Source: Xenoacremonium recifei (taxonomy: Eukaryota; Ascomycota; Sordariomycetes; Hypocreales; Nectriaceae). Taken from it: a DNA stretch of 64,000 bases. The stretch spans positions 62,001 through 126,000 of the forward strand of contig WOFQ01000024.1 of assembly GCA_012184525.1 (NCBI GenBank). The letters run 5' to 3'. Positions 32,113-41,675 of the stretch are shown piece by piece. The translations under genes were made by a program, and so were the position numbers. The notes under the pieces were generated by a model. It was not told the DNA's origin, ran no database searches, and saw nothing but the letters and a program-made list of their open reading frames with translations. The stretch's first letter is position 1. Every line of letters begins with the position of its first letter.

Positions 32113-32867
32113 ATGATCTCCTACGACACTCCCCTCTCCGTCAAGGGCCAACAACAGTCTCCTACGAACCCAATGGCCGCCAATTTACAATCGCCTACTA
32201 TCGATCCCGTCATAGGAGCCAAGACAGCTTCTAAATCCGCCGCCGGATTCCATCGCAATGACGGGAAAAACCACCACATCTGGTTGGTGACCGGACCGGC
32301 GGGCTGTGGCAAGACTACGGTTGCCGAACACCTCTCCAGCATGTTGGGTATGCCTTACATAGAGGGTGACGCCGTAAGTGCATTCTCCAGGGTTGACCGA
32401 TGTGCAAGCACATGTACTGACACCCTACTTAGTACCACAGCGCAGCCAACATTGAAAAGATGCGCAATGGCACGCCGTTGACCGATGCGGACCGCTGGGA
32501 CTGGCTCACGAATCTCCGAGAAGAATCAATCCACCGAATCAATGACGGCTCTGATGGTGTGGTTGTCACCTGCTCTGCGTTGAAGCGCAAGTACCGAGAT
32601 GTCATCCGAGTTGCTGGATACTTCGACCACCGAATACTCATCCACTTCATCTTCCTCGTCGCCCCGGAAGAGGTCCTTCTCAAGCGGGTTCAGCAGCGAC
32701 AAGGCCACTACATGGGAGCCAACATGGTCCACAGTCAGTTCGACATCATGGAACTCCCTTCGTACGACGAGAAAGATGTCATCAGCATCGACGTCAGCAA
32801 ACCAATTGACGAGGTTGAGAGTGAAGCTCTCGAACGAGTCATTGGGAGTCTGGCCGATGACGCATAA
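32113..32867 (+). CDS. Gluconokinase (thermoresistant GntK type)
   Basis: Phosphorylates D-gluconate to 6-phosphogluconate, feeding the pentose phosphate pathway; expected cytosolic. Two exons (32113-32373, 32433-32867) encode 231 residues. A ~50-residue N-terminal extension precedes the P-loop GPAGCGKTT (61-69). The family signatures EGDAYHSAANIEKM, GTPLTDADRWDWL, VVTCSALKRKYRDVIR and GHYMGANMVHSQFDIME follow in order, and the C-terminus has DVSKPIDEV. The intron donor is GTAAGT with a TACTGAC branch site, and its removal joins GDA to YHSA exactly at the conserved motif. A strong family match with no alternative. Confidence 0.94.
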
Positions 32868-33850
32868 CGACCGATAGACTTTTAATACTACACAGTAACA
32901 AAAGGCCTACGAAACTTGGCCAAGGGATCTTTCAGCATTTGGTTTTGGTTTCATCTTGTTTTCATGTTTTTCGTTGCCAGCCAAAACCAGCGGAGTTATT
33001 CAGGGAATCTGCCATTTGAGTCATGGGACAAAGGTCTCGTGGCAGGCCTCGCTCCTGATAGAGGAGCCTAAAATTCAGGCGTTCGCCCCGTCGGCCCCCA
33101 AGGATGCCAAAGCCAAGATTGGGCGTCAACGACAGAGTTGTATGCTCAAATACGGCACGGCAACCAGCGGGGTGCGGGGTGAAGGAGGATTGTGATGGAT
33201 CGACAAAGGTCCTGAGGATACAGTACATACGTGTTCATGATTATGAAGGGGGGCGTGTGAGGAACATCCAATAGGGATGCCTCAGCCCTCATATGATCAA
33301 GGCCAGTAGGCTACGGTTCTACTTTGAGAACTGCGACAGTGTTGAGGATGTCAGCACTGGGGTTTGGAGTTGGATATGCAGACGACTAATAGAAGGAAGT
33401 ACTCGTTAAAGCATAAGCTGCAGCGCCCGACCACCTGACCCATCCGTGCCGTAGAAGCTCTCCAGCTTGAACCACTCGTGTGCAAGGCATTACAGAGCAG
33501 CATAATGATTCCGTACAAAATGATTTAATGAACCAGGATTCCTACATGCTCCCCACAAAAGCCCATTTTCAAGTCAAGGATAGTCCTGAGGGGGAAGGAG
33601 CAGAGAAAGAGCAACCGCTTTCGGGATGCTGCATAAACACACATGTTTCGGGAGGGAGTTCCACCCGTCTATCTTACAATATTTCTCCATGTGACACCTG
33701 CATCTTCACGTTCACGGCGAGGTCACGAGCGAAATCACCTGCGGTGCCAGCAGAGCATACCACGTGGCAACGATGGCCTGGATCTAACGGTATCTAGGAT
33801 TTGCTGCATGCTTTTCTATGGGCTCCTCTATGGACGGTCCTATCGCTACC
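32868..33850. other. Intergenic between convergent gluconokinase and E2 genes
   Basis: 983 bp of convergent 3' flanks. Short frames on both strands show no domain. No RNA gene seen. Confidence 0.5.
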
Positions 33851-35460
33851 TTACCGGAGATGCAGCAGCATCGAGTCCGGCTCCTCAACCACACGCCGCA
33901 CAACCTCGGCGGCCCGCGCCATAGTAGCCCCGTCGATGACACGGTGGTCGGCGCTCCAGCTGAAGTTGCACACCTGCTTGCGGACGACCTGGTCGTGCTC
34001 GTCGAAGGCCGGCACGGTGCGCATGCGGCCGATGCCCAGGATGGCCACCTCGCGGTCGACGATGACGGGGCTGACGTATGTGCCGCCGATGTTGCCGATG
34101 TTGGACACGGTGATGGTGCCGCCGGAGAAGTCGGCGGGCGTGAGGCGGCCCTGTGAGGCGAGGCCCTGCAGGCGTGCCAGCTCGGTGGCTACCGAGAGGA
34201 TGGTGCGAGAGCCGACGTCCTTGATGACAGGGACGAGGAGGCCGGAGGGTGTGTCCATGGCCACTCCGATGTTGTGCTGCGAGCGGTGGATGAGTGATGG
34301 CTTCCCGGTGGTGCTGTCAATGTCGACGCGCGCGTTGAGCATTGGGTACTGATACAATGCCAGGGACACGGCCTTGATAATGAAAGGTAGATACGACAGC
34401 TTGGAAGGCTGGTTGTCCGCTACAGGGCCTTGTGTGAGCACCTTGTTGAGGCGCCTTCGCAGCTCGACCAGAGACGAGAAGTCGACCTCGTCGGCGTAGA
34501 GGAAGTGCGGTATTGTAAGGGACTTTGTCATAGTCTTAAACATCTGTACCTGTGTGTTGGACAGAGGCACTCGTGTCTCGGTCTGAACAGACGTATCCGC
34601 GGGTACTGGGGCGGGCTGAGGTGAAGCAGCAGCCTGTTCCTTCGCTTGCACAAACTTGTAAATGTCTTCTTTAAGGACTCGGCCATCCTTGCCAGTGCCG
34701 TCAATGTCGTTTATATCGACATTCAACTCCTTGGAGAGGTGTCTAACAGCTGGCGTTGCTATGCTGGCAGACTTGCCCTTCTCTTTGGCTGGTGGAGGAC
34801 TCGGGATTAGAGGTGCCGAACTTGGTGCTGTGGACGCCTGCTGTGAGGGCACCTTTGGCTCGGGTTCTGAAGACGAAGACGGTGGAGGCGGTGGTGGAAC
34901 ATCTTCCTTCTCTGGTTGTGCTGCCGTAAGAGATTCGACGTCCTCGGGGCTCGCTTCGCCCTGGATGTCGATGTCGACGAACGGCTTTCCGACCTTGGCC
35001 ATCTCACCCGCCTCGTAGTACAGCTTCTTGACGACGCCGGAGAACCGGCTGGTGATTTCTACTGACGCCTTATCGCTCTGGACCTCACACAGCGGCGAGA
35101 ACTCTTCGACGCGAGCACCAGGCTCAACAAACCATTGGATAACTTCACATTCCACGATGCCTAGAAACTGGGTGTCAGTGGGTGGAAGGAAGGCTTGAGA
35201 GCCATTGGAGACATACCTTCGCCAATATCTGCCAGCAGAACTGGCTTCACGGCCCATAACCGCCTCGACTCGCTGAACCACCTCGGCGAAGCAATGTTTC
35301 CCGAGTTCATAGCGGGGTTGTGATGGCTTCCCAGGGCTGCTCGGCCCATGCCCTTGGAGACTTGCCATTGGCGCTGCAGCGCTCTTGAGCCGCGCTGGAG
35401 AAACATGGTGAAGACAAGAACCCGACTCAGAGAACAGATGTTTCTTCTTCTCGAAATCAT
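33851..35460 (-). CDS. Branched-chain 2-oxoacid dehydrogenase E2, lipoamide acyltransferase (mitochondrial)
   Basis: Core acyltransferase of the mitochondrial branched-chain 2-oxoacid dehydrogenase complex, acting in valine, leucine and isoleucine breakdown. Two exons (35460-35217, 35160-33851) give 517 residues. The N-terminus is Arg-rich (MISRRRNICS) and fits a presequence. The lipoyl domain has LLADIGEG-IVECEVIQWFVEPG and the lipoyl-lysine in QSDKAS (Lys112). A Pro/Ser-rich hinge follows, then the subunit-binding domain (ATPAVRHLSKELNVDI, GKDGRVLKEDI). The catalytic domain has TIPHFLYADEVD, the PMLNARVD strand, GGTITVSNIGNIGGTY and active-site SADHRVIDGATM. The intron (35216-35161, 56 nt) interrupts the lipoyl domain; an uninterrupted frame across it is a frame-shifted shadow. 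The start could also be the ATG at 35406. Confidence 0.93.
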
Positions 35461-35799
35461 CCCCAGGAGAAAGGGAGGGCCCGATTGACTCTTCAAGGAA
35501 CACAAATGTGTAAGCCGACGGCCATGGCTGGAATCGGCATTGTCGTCATGGCCGGCGAATCCCCCGCGGATAGCCGCAGTCTGGGGTAAGTCAAAGCGCT
35601 GTGGCTGGAGCAGTGGCTGGAGCCGATACGGAGGAACCCGCTGCTGCGTCTCCGTGTTCCGGCGCGGCGTTTCTGGTCTCCGAACGGGACGGCAGAAAAA
35701 AACGGGGAGAGCTCCGATGAGATTTCGACTTCCTAGGAAGTCGTCACAACGTTCCGCGGTTCTTGAGCAGAGACATCCCCGCCTTCGACCTTTCTGGCG
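35461..35799. promoter_or_regulatory. Divergent promoter region of E2 and atp10
   Basis: 339 bp between the starts of two genes for mitochondrial proteins, so their promoters are close or shared. No specific site is called. Confidence 0.45.
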
Positions 35800-36928
35800 A
35801 TGTCGCCCCCCCGCCGCCTCAAGCTGGCCCTCAACGGCCTGGCCCTCCGCCCGACCGCGACGTCGACATGGAGCTGCTTCGCCTGCGCAGCTGCCGCGCG
35901 CCGCACCCTCGCCGTCACCGCCGTCTGCAGCGCCCGGACCGAGAAACCCGGGGCCGGAGCCTCACTCAACCCTCAGGCTGCCGTCGCCGGCACACCCATT
36001 GATGCGCCGCGAAGCTACGGAAAACGCTACGAGGGTGCCTTCGTGCCAAAGCCGCTTCCCCGGCCCATTGGCATGCCGCTGCCGCCCAAGCCCGGCGAGA
36101 ACACGGGGTTGGATGCGCGGACGTTGGCGCAACGGCGGGAGGACTTTGTCAACTATGATAAGCATCTGCAGCGGCGGAAGGAGCTGTAAGCGCTTCGAAA
36201 GCTGAGGTTTGATACAGCTATGCTGACGGTGTTCGACCAGGACCGCCAAGATCTCTCGCCCCTACTTCCGCGACTGGGGTAACCTCCAACACCACGAGGG
36301 CAAGTCCTTCATCGCACCCCCACGCCTCTTCAAGGCCGAGCTCTCTCTCTTCTTCCCGAACCTCTACGGCGAAACGCTACTAAAGACCGACCGCGCACCG
36401 CGAGACACGACGCCACTCCTCGAAGGCCATGCCAGCATCATCTCCGTCTTCAGCTCGCGCTGGGCTGAGCAGCAGGTTGCCTCGTTCGTCTCTGCCGCGT
36501 CTAACCCTGCGCTACATGAGGCGCTTGCCGCGACCGACGGGCTCGGTCAGCTGGTTCATGTCAACTATGAGGACAATGCGGGCAAGGCGTGGCTGGTGAA
36601 GTGGTTCATGGGTTCGCTGCGCAAGCAGTTTCCCGAGCGCGACTGGGACAAGTACTTTCTCGTGCGCCGCGGCATCACCGACGACATCCGCGAGTGTATC
36701 GGCTTGCTCAACAGTAAGGTGGGCTACGTCTATCTCGTCGACCAGCACTGCCGCATCCGCTGGGCGGGGAGCGGTACTGCGCACCCGATCGAGGCCGAGG
36801 GGTTGGCCAAGGGTCTGGGCCGTCTAGTCGAGGAGATCAAGAGGGAGGCCACGCTGCCGGCTACTGCGCGGGAACAGTCACCCGGAAAGCCACACCTTGC
36901 GCCGGCGCTCCCAAGTCAGGGGTTGTAA
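35800..36928 (+). CDS. ATP10: Mitochondrial F1Fo-ATP synthase assembly factor Atp10
   Basis: Inner-membrane-associated chaperone that acts on newly made Atp6 during assembly of the Fo sector. Two exons (35800-36185, 36241-36928) encode 357 residues. The N-terminus is Arg/Ala-rich and fits a presequence. A Pro-rich stretch follows (PLPRPIGMPLPPKPGENTG), then a charged helix (QRREDFVNYDKHLQRRKEL). The family core has RPYFRDWGNLQHHEGKSFIAP, LFFPNLYGETL, HASIISVFSSRWAE and VNYEDNAGKAWLVKWF, and ends with VGYVYLVDQHCRIRWAGSG, a thioredoxin-like strand pattern. The ~20-residue C-terminal tail after KREATLP is low complexity. The intron donor GTAAGC overlaps a TAA of the unspliced frame. Confidence 0.92.
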
Positions 36929-37137
36929 GATTTTGAAGGTCCCATATACACCGTCTCTTTTTTCTCTGCCTCGTTCGCAGAGAGACAGGCTCCTGTAACA
37001 TAGATACATGTCCACATGTTTTCCCCCACGTCATGTTGTACAATACCAAAAATAGAGAAGAACCAACGCTGATACCCCAAACGCCTGTACAATATGCAGA
37101 CTCTCTCCCCGCCCAAAGATTCAATGCCGTGCCCTGT

Positions 37138-37940
37138 CTACAAGAACCAAAAGAAAATGATGAAGCAGAAGGCGATGAAGCCTCCCATAATGAATCCGTC
37201 TCTCCTCTTCTTGGCTGTGATCCTCCCGATCAACGAATTAATCCCGGGGACATGGCTCGCTGCCATGGTGATGCGCCGATTGATGCTCGCCAATGTCTCA
37301 CGCTGCAGATTGAAGCTGTCGTTGACGGCGTAAGCCTGGCTCAGCACGCTGTCGGCCATGTTGTTACTGTTGTCGATACGGTTGCGCTCATTGAGCATGT
37401 ACTCGGCCTCGGCGGCCTCGGGGTTGTTGGCGCGGTACTCGTCGATGTCGGATCGCACGTTGGACAATAGGTTGGCGCGATCTCGGGCTTGTTGCAGCGT
37501 TGAGCGCAAACGCGTAAGGTCACGACGGTGCGAGGACAGCTTTTCGCGTAGCAAGGAGAGGTTGTTCTGCTTCAGAGCTGAGGATGTGAGCGCTGCTTCG
37601 GAGTCGAGGAGGCGGGCGAGCTGGGCGATGGTTTCTTCGCGCTGCAAGCCGTCGTTAGTCTGGACTGTTCGGGGACAGCGAGAGTTAAGGGGCGCACCTT
37701 TTCCAGTAGCTCCTCCAGTTTCTGCTCGGTAATGCGCTCCTCCTCTGAGGGCTTTGGCGGGATATTAGGCGCTGCTGAGAATTGCGAGTATGTGTGGAAC
37801 AGGTTCTCGGTCTGCGAACAACAACGTCAGTAAGGAGGGAGGTGTCATGAGGCCACTCGGGGCGAACACACCTGTGTCTCCAGCTGCCGGGCCTGTTGCC
37901 GCAGCTGGGCCCAGCCGGCGTTTCCTGAGGGTGCAGACAT
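37138..37940 (-). CDS. GOS1: Golgi SNARE Gos1 (GOS28/GOSR1)
   Basis: Qb-SNARE of intra-Golgi and endosome-Golgi transport. Three exons (37940-37872, 37811-37698, 37641-37138) encode 228 residues. The N-terminal helical domain starts WAQLRQQARQLETQTENLFHTYSQF and continues with the conserved EEERITEQKLEELLEKREETI and SLLREKLSSHRRDL. The SNARE helix has NRIDNSNNMADSVLSQAYAVNDSF and RRITMAASHVPGINSLIGRI. The C-terminal anchor is GFIMGGFIAFCFIIFFWFL. Introns are in phase 0. Head-to-head with rpl35 across 433 bp. With arf1 and emp24 it is one of three ER/Golgi traffic genes in the window, though not adjacent. Confidence 0.95.
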
Positions 37941-38373
37941 TACAATAGGATATGAGGAAGAAACAAAATCAAATGCACGATGCGAAGGTACGATGTGCTT
38001 TGGGAGTCCAGGGAGTGTCTGCAAGCGTCCAGCCAGCAGCAAGTCCGGTGACGACGACCCGAACGAGCGCCAAGCGCCAAAAGTGGCAGAACCGCCACAC
38101 CGCCTGCATTAGCGTTGTCTCTAAAATCACGGGACTGCTCACGTGTTGACTCCATCTCTGGTGGCGCTTCTACGCCCCACCAGCCAATGAAAATTTGCAA
38201 ATCTGCGCATAATCCCCACTTCTCGCCGGCAAGCCCCTGCTCGCTGTCCAAGCCCTAGGGCAATTTTTCACTCTCTCGCCAAACTCCTCGAAATTCCTCG
38301 ATCCTATCGCGACAACGACGGTGACGGCCCATAACGACACAACTTCGCACACCACCATCGAAGATAATTCAAG
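37941..38373. promoter_or_regulatory. Divergent promoter region of gos1 and rpl35
   Basis: 433 bp between divergent starts. The rpl35 side contains CGACAACGACGGTGACG and a GC-rich leader ending CAAG before the ATG. No element is called with confidence. Confidence 0.4.
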
Positions 38374-39082
38374 ATGGTGAGTAACAGTCACAACGCACTC
38401 TGTCTTCATCAGCACAATTCTCGCCCGTGGTAATTGTTTTCGACTCGGCCTCCTCGACGAATTCCGCCCGGGCGAGAACCCCTCGATCATCGAACCTCGA
38501 TCCCACCCATTTCCACATCACGACTATACAATGTTTGACAGGGGACTGGAAGCGCTGACATTGTGATGTAGTCGTCCAGCAAGGTCAAGACCGGTCAGCT
38601 CTGGGGCAAGAGCAAGGATGACCTGATGAAGCAACTCGGCGAGCTCAAGACCGAGCTCGGCCAGCTGCGCATCCAGAAGGTCGCCTCTTCGGGCACCAAG
38701 CTCAACAGGATGTAAGCGCGCCTTCACTGCGCTTGACGAAGAATAATTCTAATGCGACGTCTCTTCAACAGCCACGACCTCCGAAAGTCCATCGCCCGAG
38801 TCCTAACCATCATCAACGCCAACCAGCGCGCCCAGCTCCGCCTGTTCTACAAGAACAAGAAGTACACCCCTCTCGACCTCCGATCCAAGCAGACCCGTGC
38901 CATCCGACGGAGATTGTCGCCTGAGGATAAGGCCCGCGTGCTGGCCAAGACGAAGAAGCACAACGTGCACTTCCCCCAACGCAAGTTCGCCATCAAGGTA
39001 CGAACATATCATGAATTGCTGCTACACAAAACAGCAGATAGAAGAATTTGGACAGGTCAACTAACTGTTCTTCCAGGCTTAA
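38374..39082 (+). CDS. RPL35: 60S ribosomal protein L35 (uL29)
   Basis: Protein near the polypeptide exit tunnel of the cytosolic large subunit. Four exons give 124 residues. Exon 1 (38374-38376) is just the ATG, followed by exon 2 (38572-38711) and exon 3 (38772-38997). Exon 4 (39077-39082) holds one Ala codon and TAA. The protein reads M-SSSKVKTGQLWGKSKDDL, the conserved LGQLRIQKVASSGTKLNRI, HDLRKSIARVLTIINANQ, LDLRSKQTRAIRRRLSP and FPQRKFAIKA. The C-terminal A comes from the last mini-exon and matches the family ending FAIKA. All donors are GTRAG/GTACG-like. Without the third splice the frame would add an unrelated tail, so the mini-exon is well supported. Confidence 0.93.
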
Positions 39083-39908
39083 ATTTTGCCAGATAGACTT
39101 GAATGGGCGGAGGGACATCAGGAGTAGAAGGACAAACGGGGCATGGAGGGGGCGCGGCGTGCTTTTTCTCTGCAACGAATGTGCATCGCATGGCTCAGGG
39201 AATCTCGGTCTGACTTGTACTTATTTCCCGGTTTTGGGGCCTCGTTTTCGGGACGGGGATGTCCATGTGGCGGCGGGCTTTCGCCTCGGTCAAGGCGGGC
39301 TCGATAAAAGAAAAAGAAACAAAAAACGAGGTCATGATCAAAAGCAATTGCGTGTCAGCTATGAACTCATGTTTTGTCTGTGTCGATGCCTTATGAACTC
39401 ACCGCTCTGTGTCAATCATGACTTGGCAGTCTTCACGTCAATGACAGATTCGTCGTTCCTCCATATAACCCACAAACAAAGTATTGGTCCGTGTCAACTA
39501 CAAATTCTCAATGTCAACTACCAAGTCACTTACTTCCAACCCACCTGGATGCCCTCGAACGTCAAGTATGGCCCCTCTCTTTCTCAATAGAGCGTTCCTA
39601 TTCAACATAAACATCAGGGTTCTAGTCTGTATCAAACAAGGATTGGAGCTCAAATATATACGAGTCGTGCTAATACTCCAATCTCTAGCTCCCAAAGTAG
39701 CGAACATGAGCATGTCTAAGGTACCTAACCAACTCATAAGAAAAGGAACGCCGCCGTCGAATACCATGCCCGATGATGGATTCAAAGAGACCTCCCAGAA
39801 AGAATAAATATATACCATCGTTGGAGAAAGAAAGCAGCGCTCACACCCGCTCTAAACATGCCTCGCCCGCTAACTGAAACCGTTGAACTCATCACTCGGC
39901 ATGCTCCA
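39083..39908. other. Intergenic between convergent rpl35 and the small lipidated protein gene
   Basis: 826 bp of convergent 3' flanks. AT-rich from about 39480 to 39850. Short frames only, none recognisable. Confidence 0.5.
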
Positions 39909-40268
39909 TTAATCCCAATTCCTCGCCTTCGCCGCCTCGTCCGCATCCCTCGCCCTCACCTCCCGCTCACTCGCATCTTTGAGTGTGTCATTCCGGGTCT
40001 GCTTCTTCTGCGCAGCAAGCTGTGCCTGCAACTTGCCGCCCTTACCCACAGCCTGTGCCCGAGCCTCGGCAGCAGCAGCAGCCTTTGCGCGCGCATCGTC
40101 CGCAGCACCGGAAGAATTACTCCCAGTACCTCCGAGTGTACGCGGGGGGCCTCCAACGACGTTCTTGGGAACTGGCACAGTGCCGGAGGCGGGAGGGGGT
40201 GCGGTGCCTAGGACGCGGCCGGGCTGGGAGAAGGGCTCGGACTCGGTCTTGCCGCAAATGTTGCCCAT
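39909..40268 (-). CDS. Small conserved-looking fungal protein with N-terminal myristoylation/palmitoylation motif
   Basis: Single exon of 119 residues. It begins MGNICGK: Gly2 with a small residue pattern suits N-myristoylation and Cys5 suits S-palmitoylation, so I infer a peripheral membrane protein. Residues 8-50 are Pro/Gly/Val-rich and disordered. Residues ~55-119 are Ala/Arg/Lys/Glu-rich and predicted helical (DDARAKAAAAAEARAQAVGK, LKDASEREVRARDADEAAKA), ending ARNWD. No enzymatic motif is visible and I do not recognise a named family. The layout loosely resembles small lipid-anchored p97-interacting proteins, but that is speculative. Evidence for being real is the clean start motif, the compositional coherence and the gap it fills between two well-defined genes. 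Confidence 0.7.
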   Translation of the reverse strand: MGNICGKTESEPFSQPGRVLGTAPPPASGTVPVPKNVVGGPPRTLGGTGSNSSGAADDARAKAAAAAEARAQAVGKGGKLQAQLAAQKKQTRNDTLKDASEREVRARDADEAAKARNWD

Positions 40269-41675
40269 TGTCCCAATGATCTGCTGATCGTATGAGATCT
40301 AGACACTTCTGCTTGGTATCTCGTTTTCCAAAAGGAGGTTACGGTTTGTTAAGATGACCCTCCTTGGCTTTGATGAGTTGTTAGTCGGACTGAAGCTCGC
40401 GATGGTTTTGATGGCTTTTCAGGTGACTCATGATCCTTAACGCCACGATGGACGCACCTGATGTAGTTCGAGGCTCTCTGAACGGCAGTCGTCTTGTTCG
40501 TGCCTGAATGGGAAGCTGAGATGTACTCTGTAGTTGAGGCTTTGCTATACTCCGAAAGGCAGACCAATCCTCGGTGAAATAGTGTGGCGGAGCTGAAGTG
40601 CGGGGTCAAGAATGCGTCTGCCTATCTAGCCAATGAAGACAGAAAAGTAATTTTTGAACCGTGGAGAAACCGAGTCTTTCGAAGATCAGAAGTTGATTGT
40701 CATTGATCGATTGCTCTCGGTTGTGCGGCTGCCTCCGGGAACGTACGTCTGACAGGTTGAGGTGGGTGCGGCAGGCACGTGAGAAACGGCGGCGAGCCGG
40801 AGGGGGAGTCAGGGAATCGGGAAGGCGCGGCCGCCGGACGGAGCTCCGGTTCGATGTTGGTCGGCATCGTGAAGCGCCGGGAGTTCATGCGAGCTCCCTT
40901 TTCTTTCTTTGCAATGCCTGCTCGCCTCGTTTCTTTCTTGAGGAACATCCCCTTTCGTCAGTCTAGTCTTTTTCCGTTGACTTGACTATCAGACACCAAT
41001 TACCCGTGGTTTTTTTTTTTTTTTTTGGTGGTTTTTTTTGAGCATCGGGCATTTTATTTGCGCCAATTTCTCCCCCAACCGGCTACTGAACCTTCAAGCC
41101 TGGTGGGCGTCAACAATTCGATATTTCCATACGAAAAGTCAGCCACTTCGAAAAAGGAAAGAAAAGAAAAGAAAAAAAGGCGTTTCCGTTGCGCCCCCGG
41201 ACGACGTCTGCCTATGATCGTATACCAATCCCCGATGCACCGAGTCCGAATGACTCCCATTGAGAAATTACTTTCGTCACGAGGCATCACCATCACCAAC
41301 CTCGCACGCGATTTCGAGATTACTTTTCAGCTTATCAGCCTCGCAGCTTGATGGCTCTTTCCCCAAAGTCCATGTGAGGGGCACCTCCTTCTCTGATTGG
41401 TCGGGATATGGCCTTGATCTGTAATCTGAGGGCCTTCTGAGGATCCTTGGCTGTGTGAGAACCTTGATGGCCGGCCTGGCCTGTTTCTAGGCGGGTAAAG
41501 TATAGGGTAACGTCCGACTAGTGAGGCGTGTGTCAACTCGCAAAGTAAGTCGAGTGTGGCCGGGCGGAGAGAAACCTTACTGCGGCATCTGGATTATCTC
41601 CCAATATTTAAAGATTCAGCTTCCCCCGCGTCTGACTGCATCAAGTTTGGACTCTTGGGCATCTCAGATTCCGCG
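40269..41675. promoter_or_regulatory. Divergent region upstream of the Zap1-like gene with ZRE-like sites and T-tracts
   Basis: 1.4 kb between divergent starts. Two sites resemble the yeast zinc-responsive element ACCTTNAAGGT: ACCTTCAAGCC at 41090-41100 and ACCTTGATGGC at 41461-41471. Each matches 8 of the 10 specified positions. They lie about 580 and 210 bp before the Zap1-like ATG. A run of 17 T (41010-41026) and one of 8 T (41032-41039) lie nearby. The zinc regulator of this type commonly controls its own gene. Confidence 0.4.
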
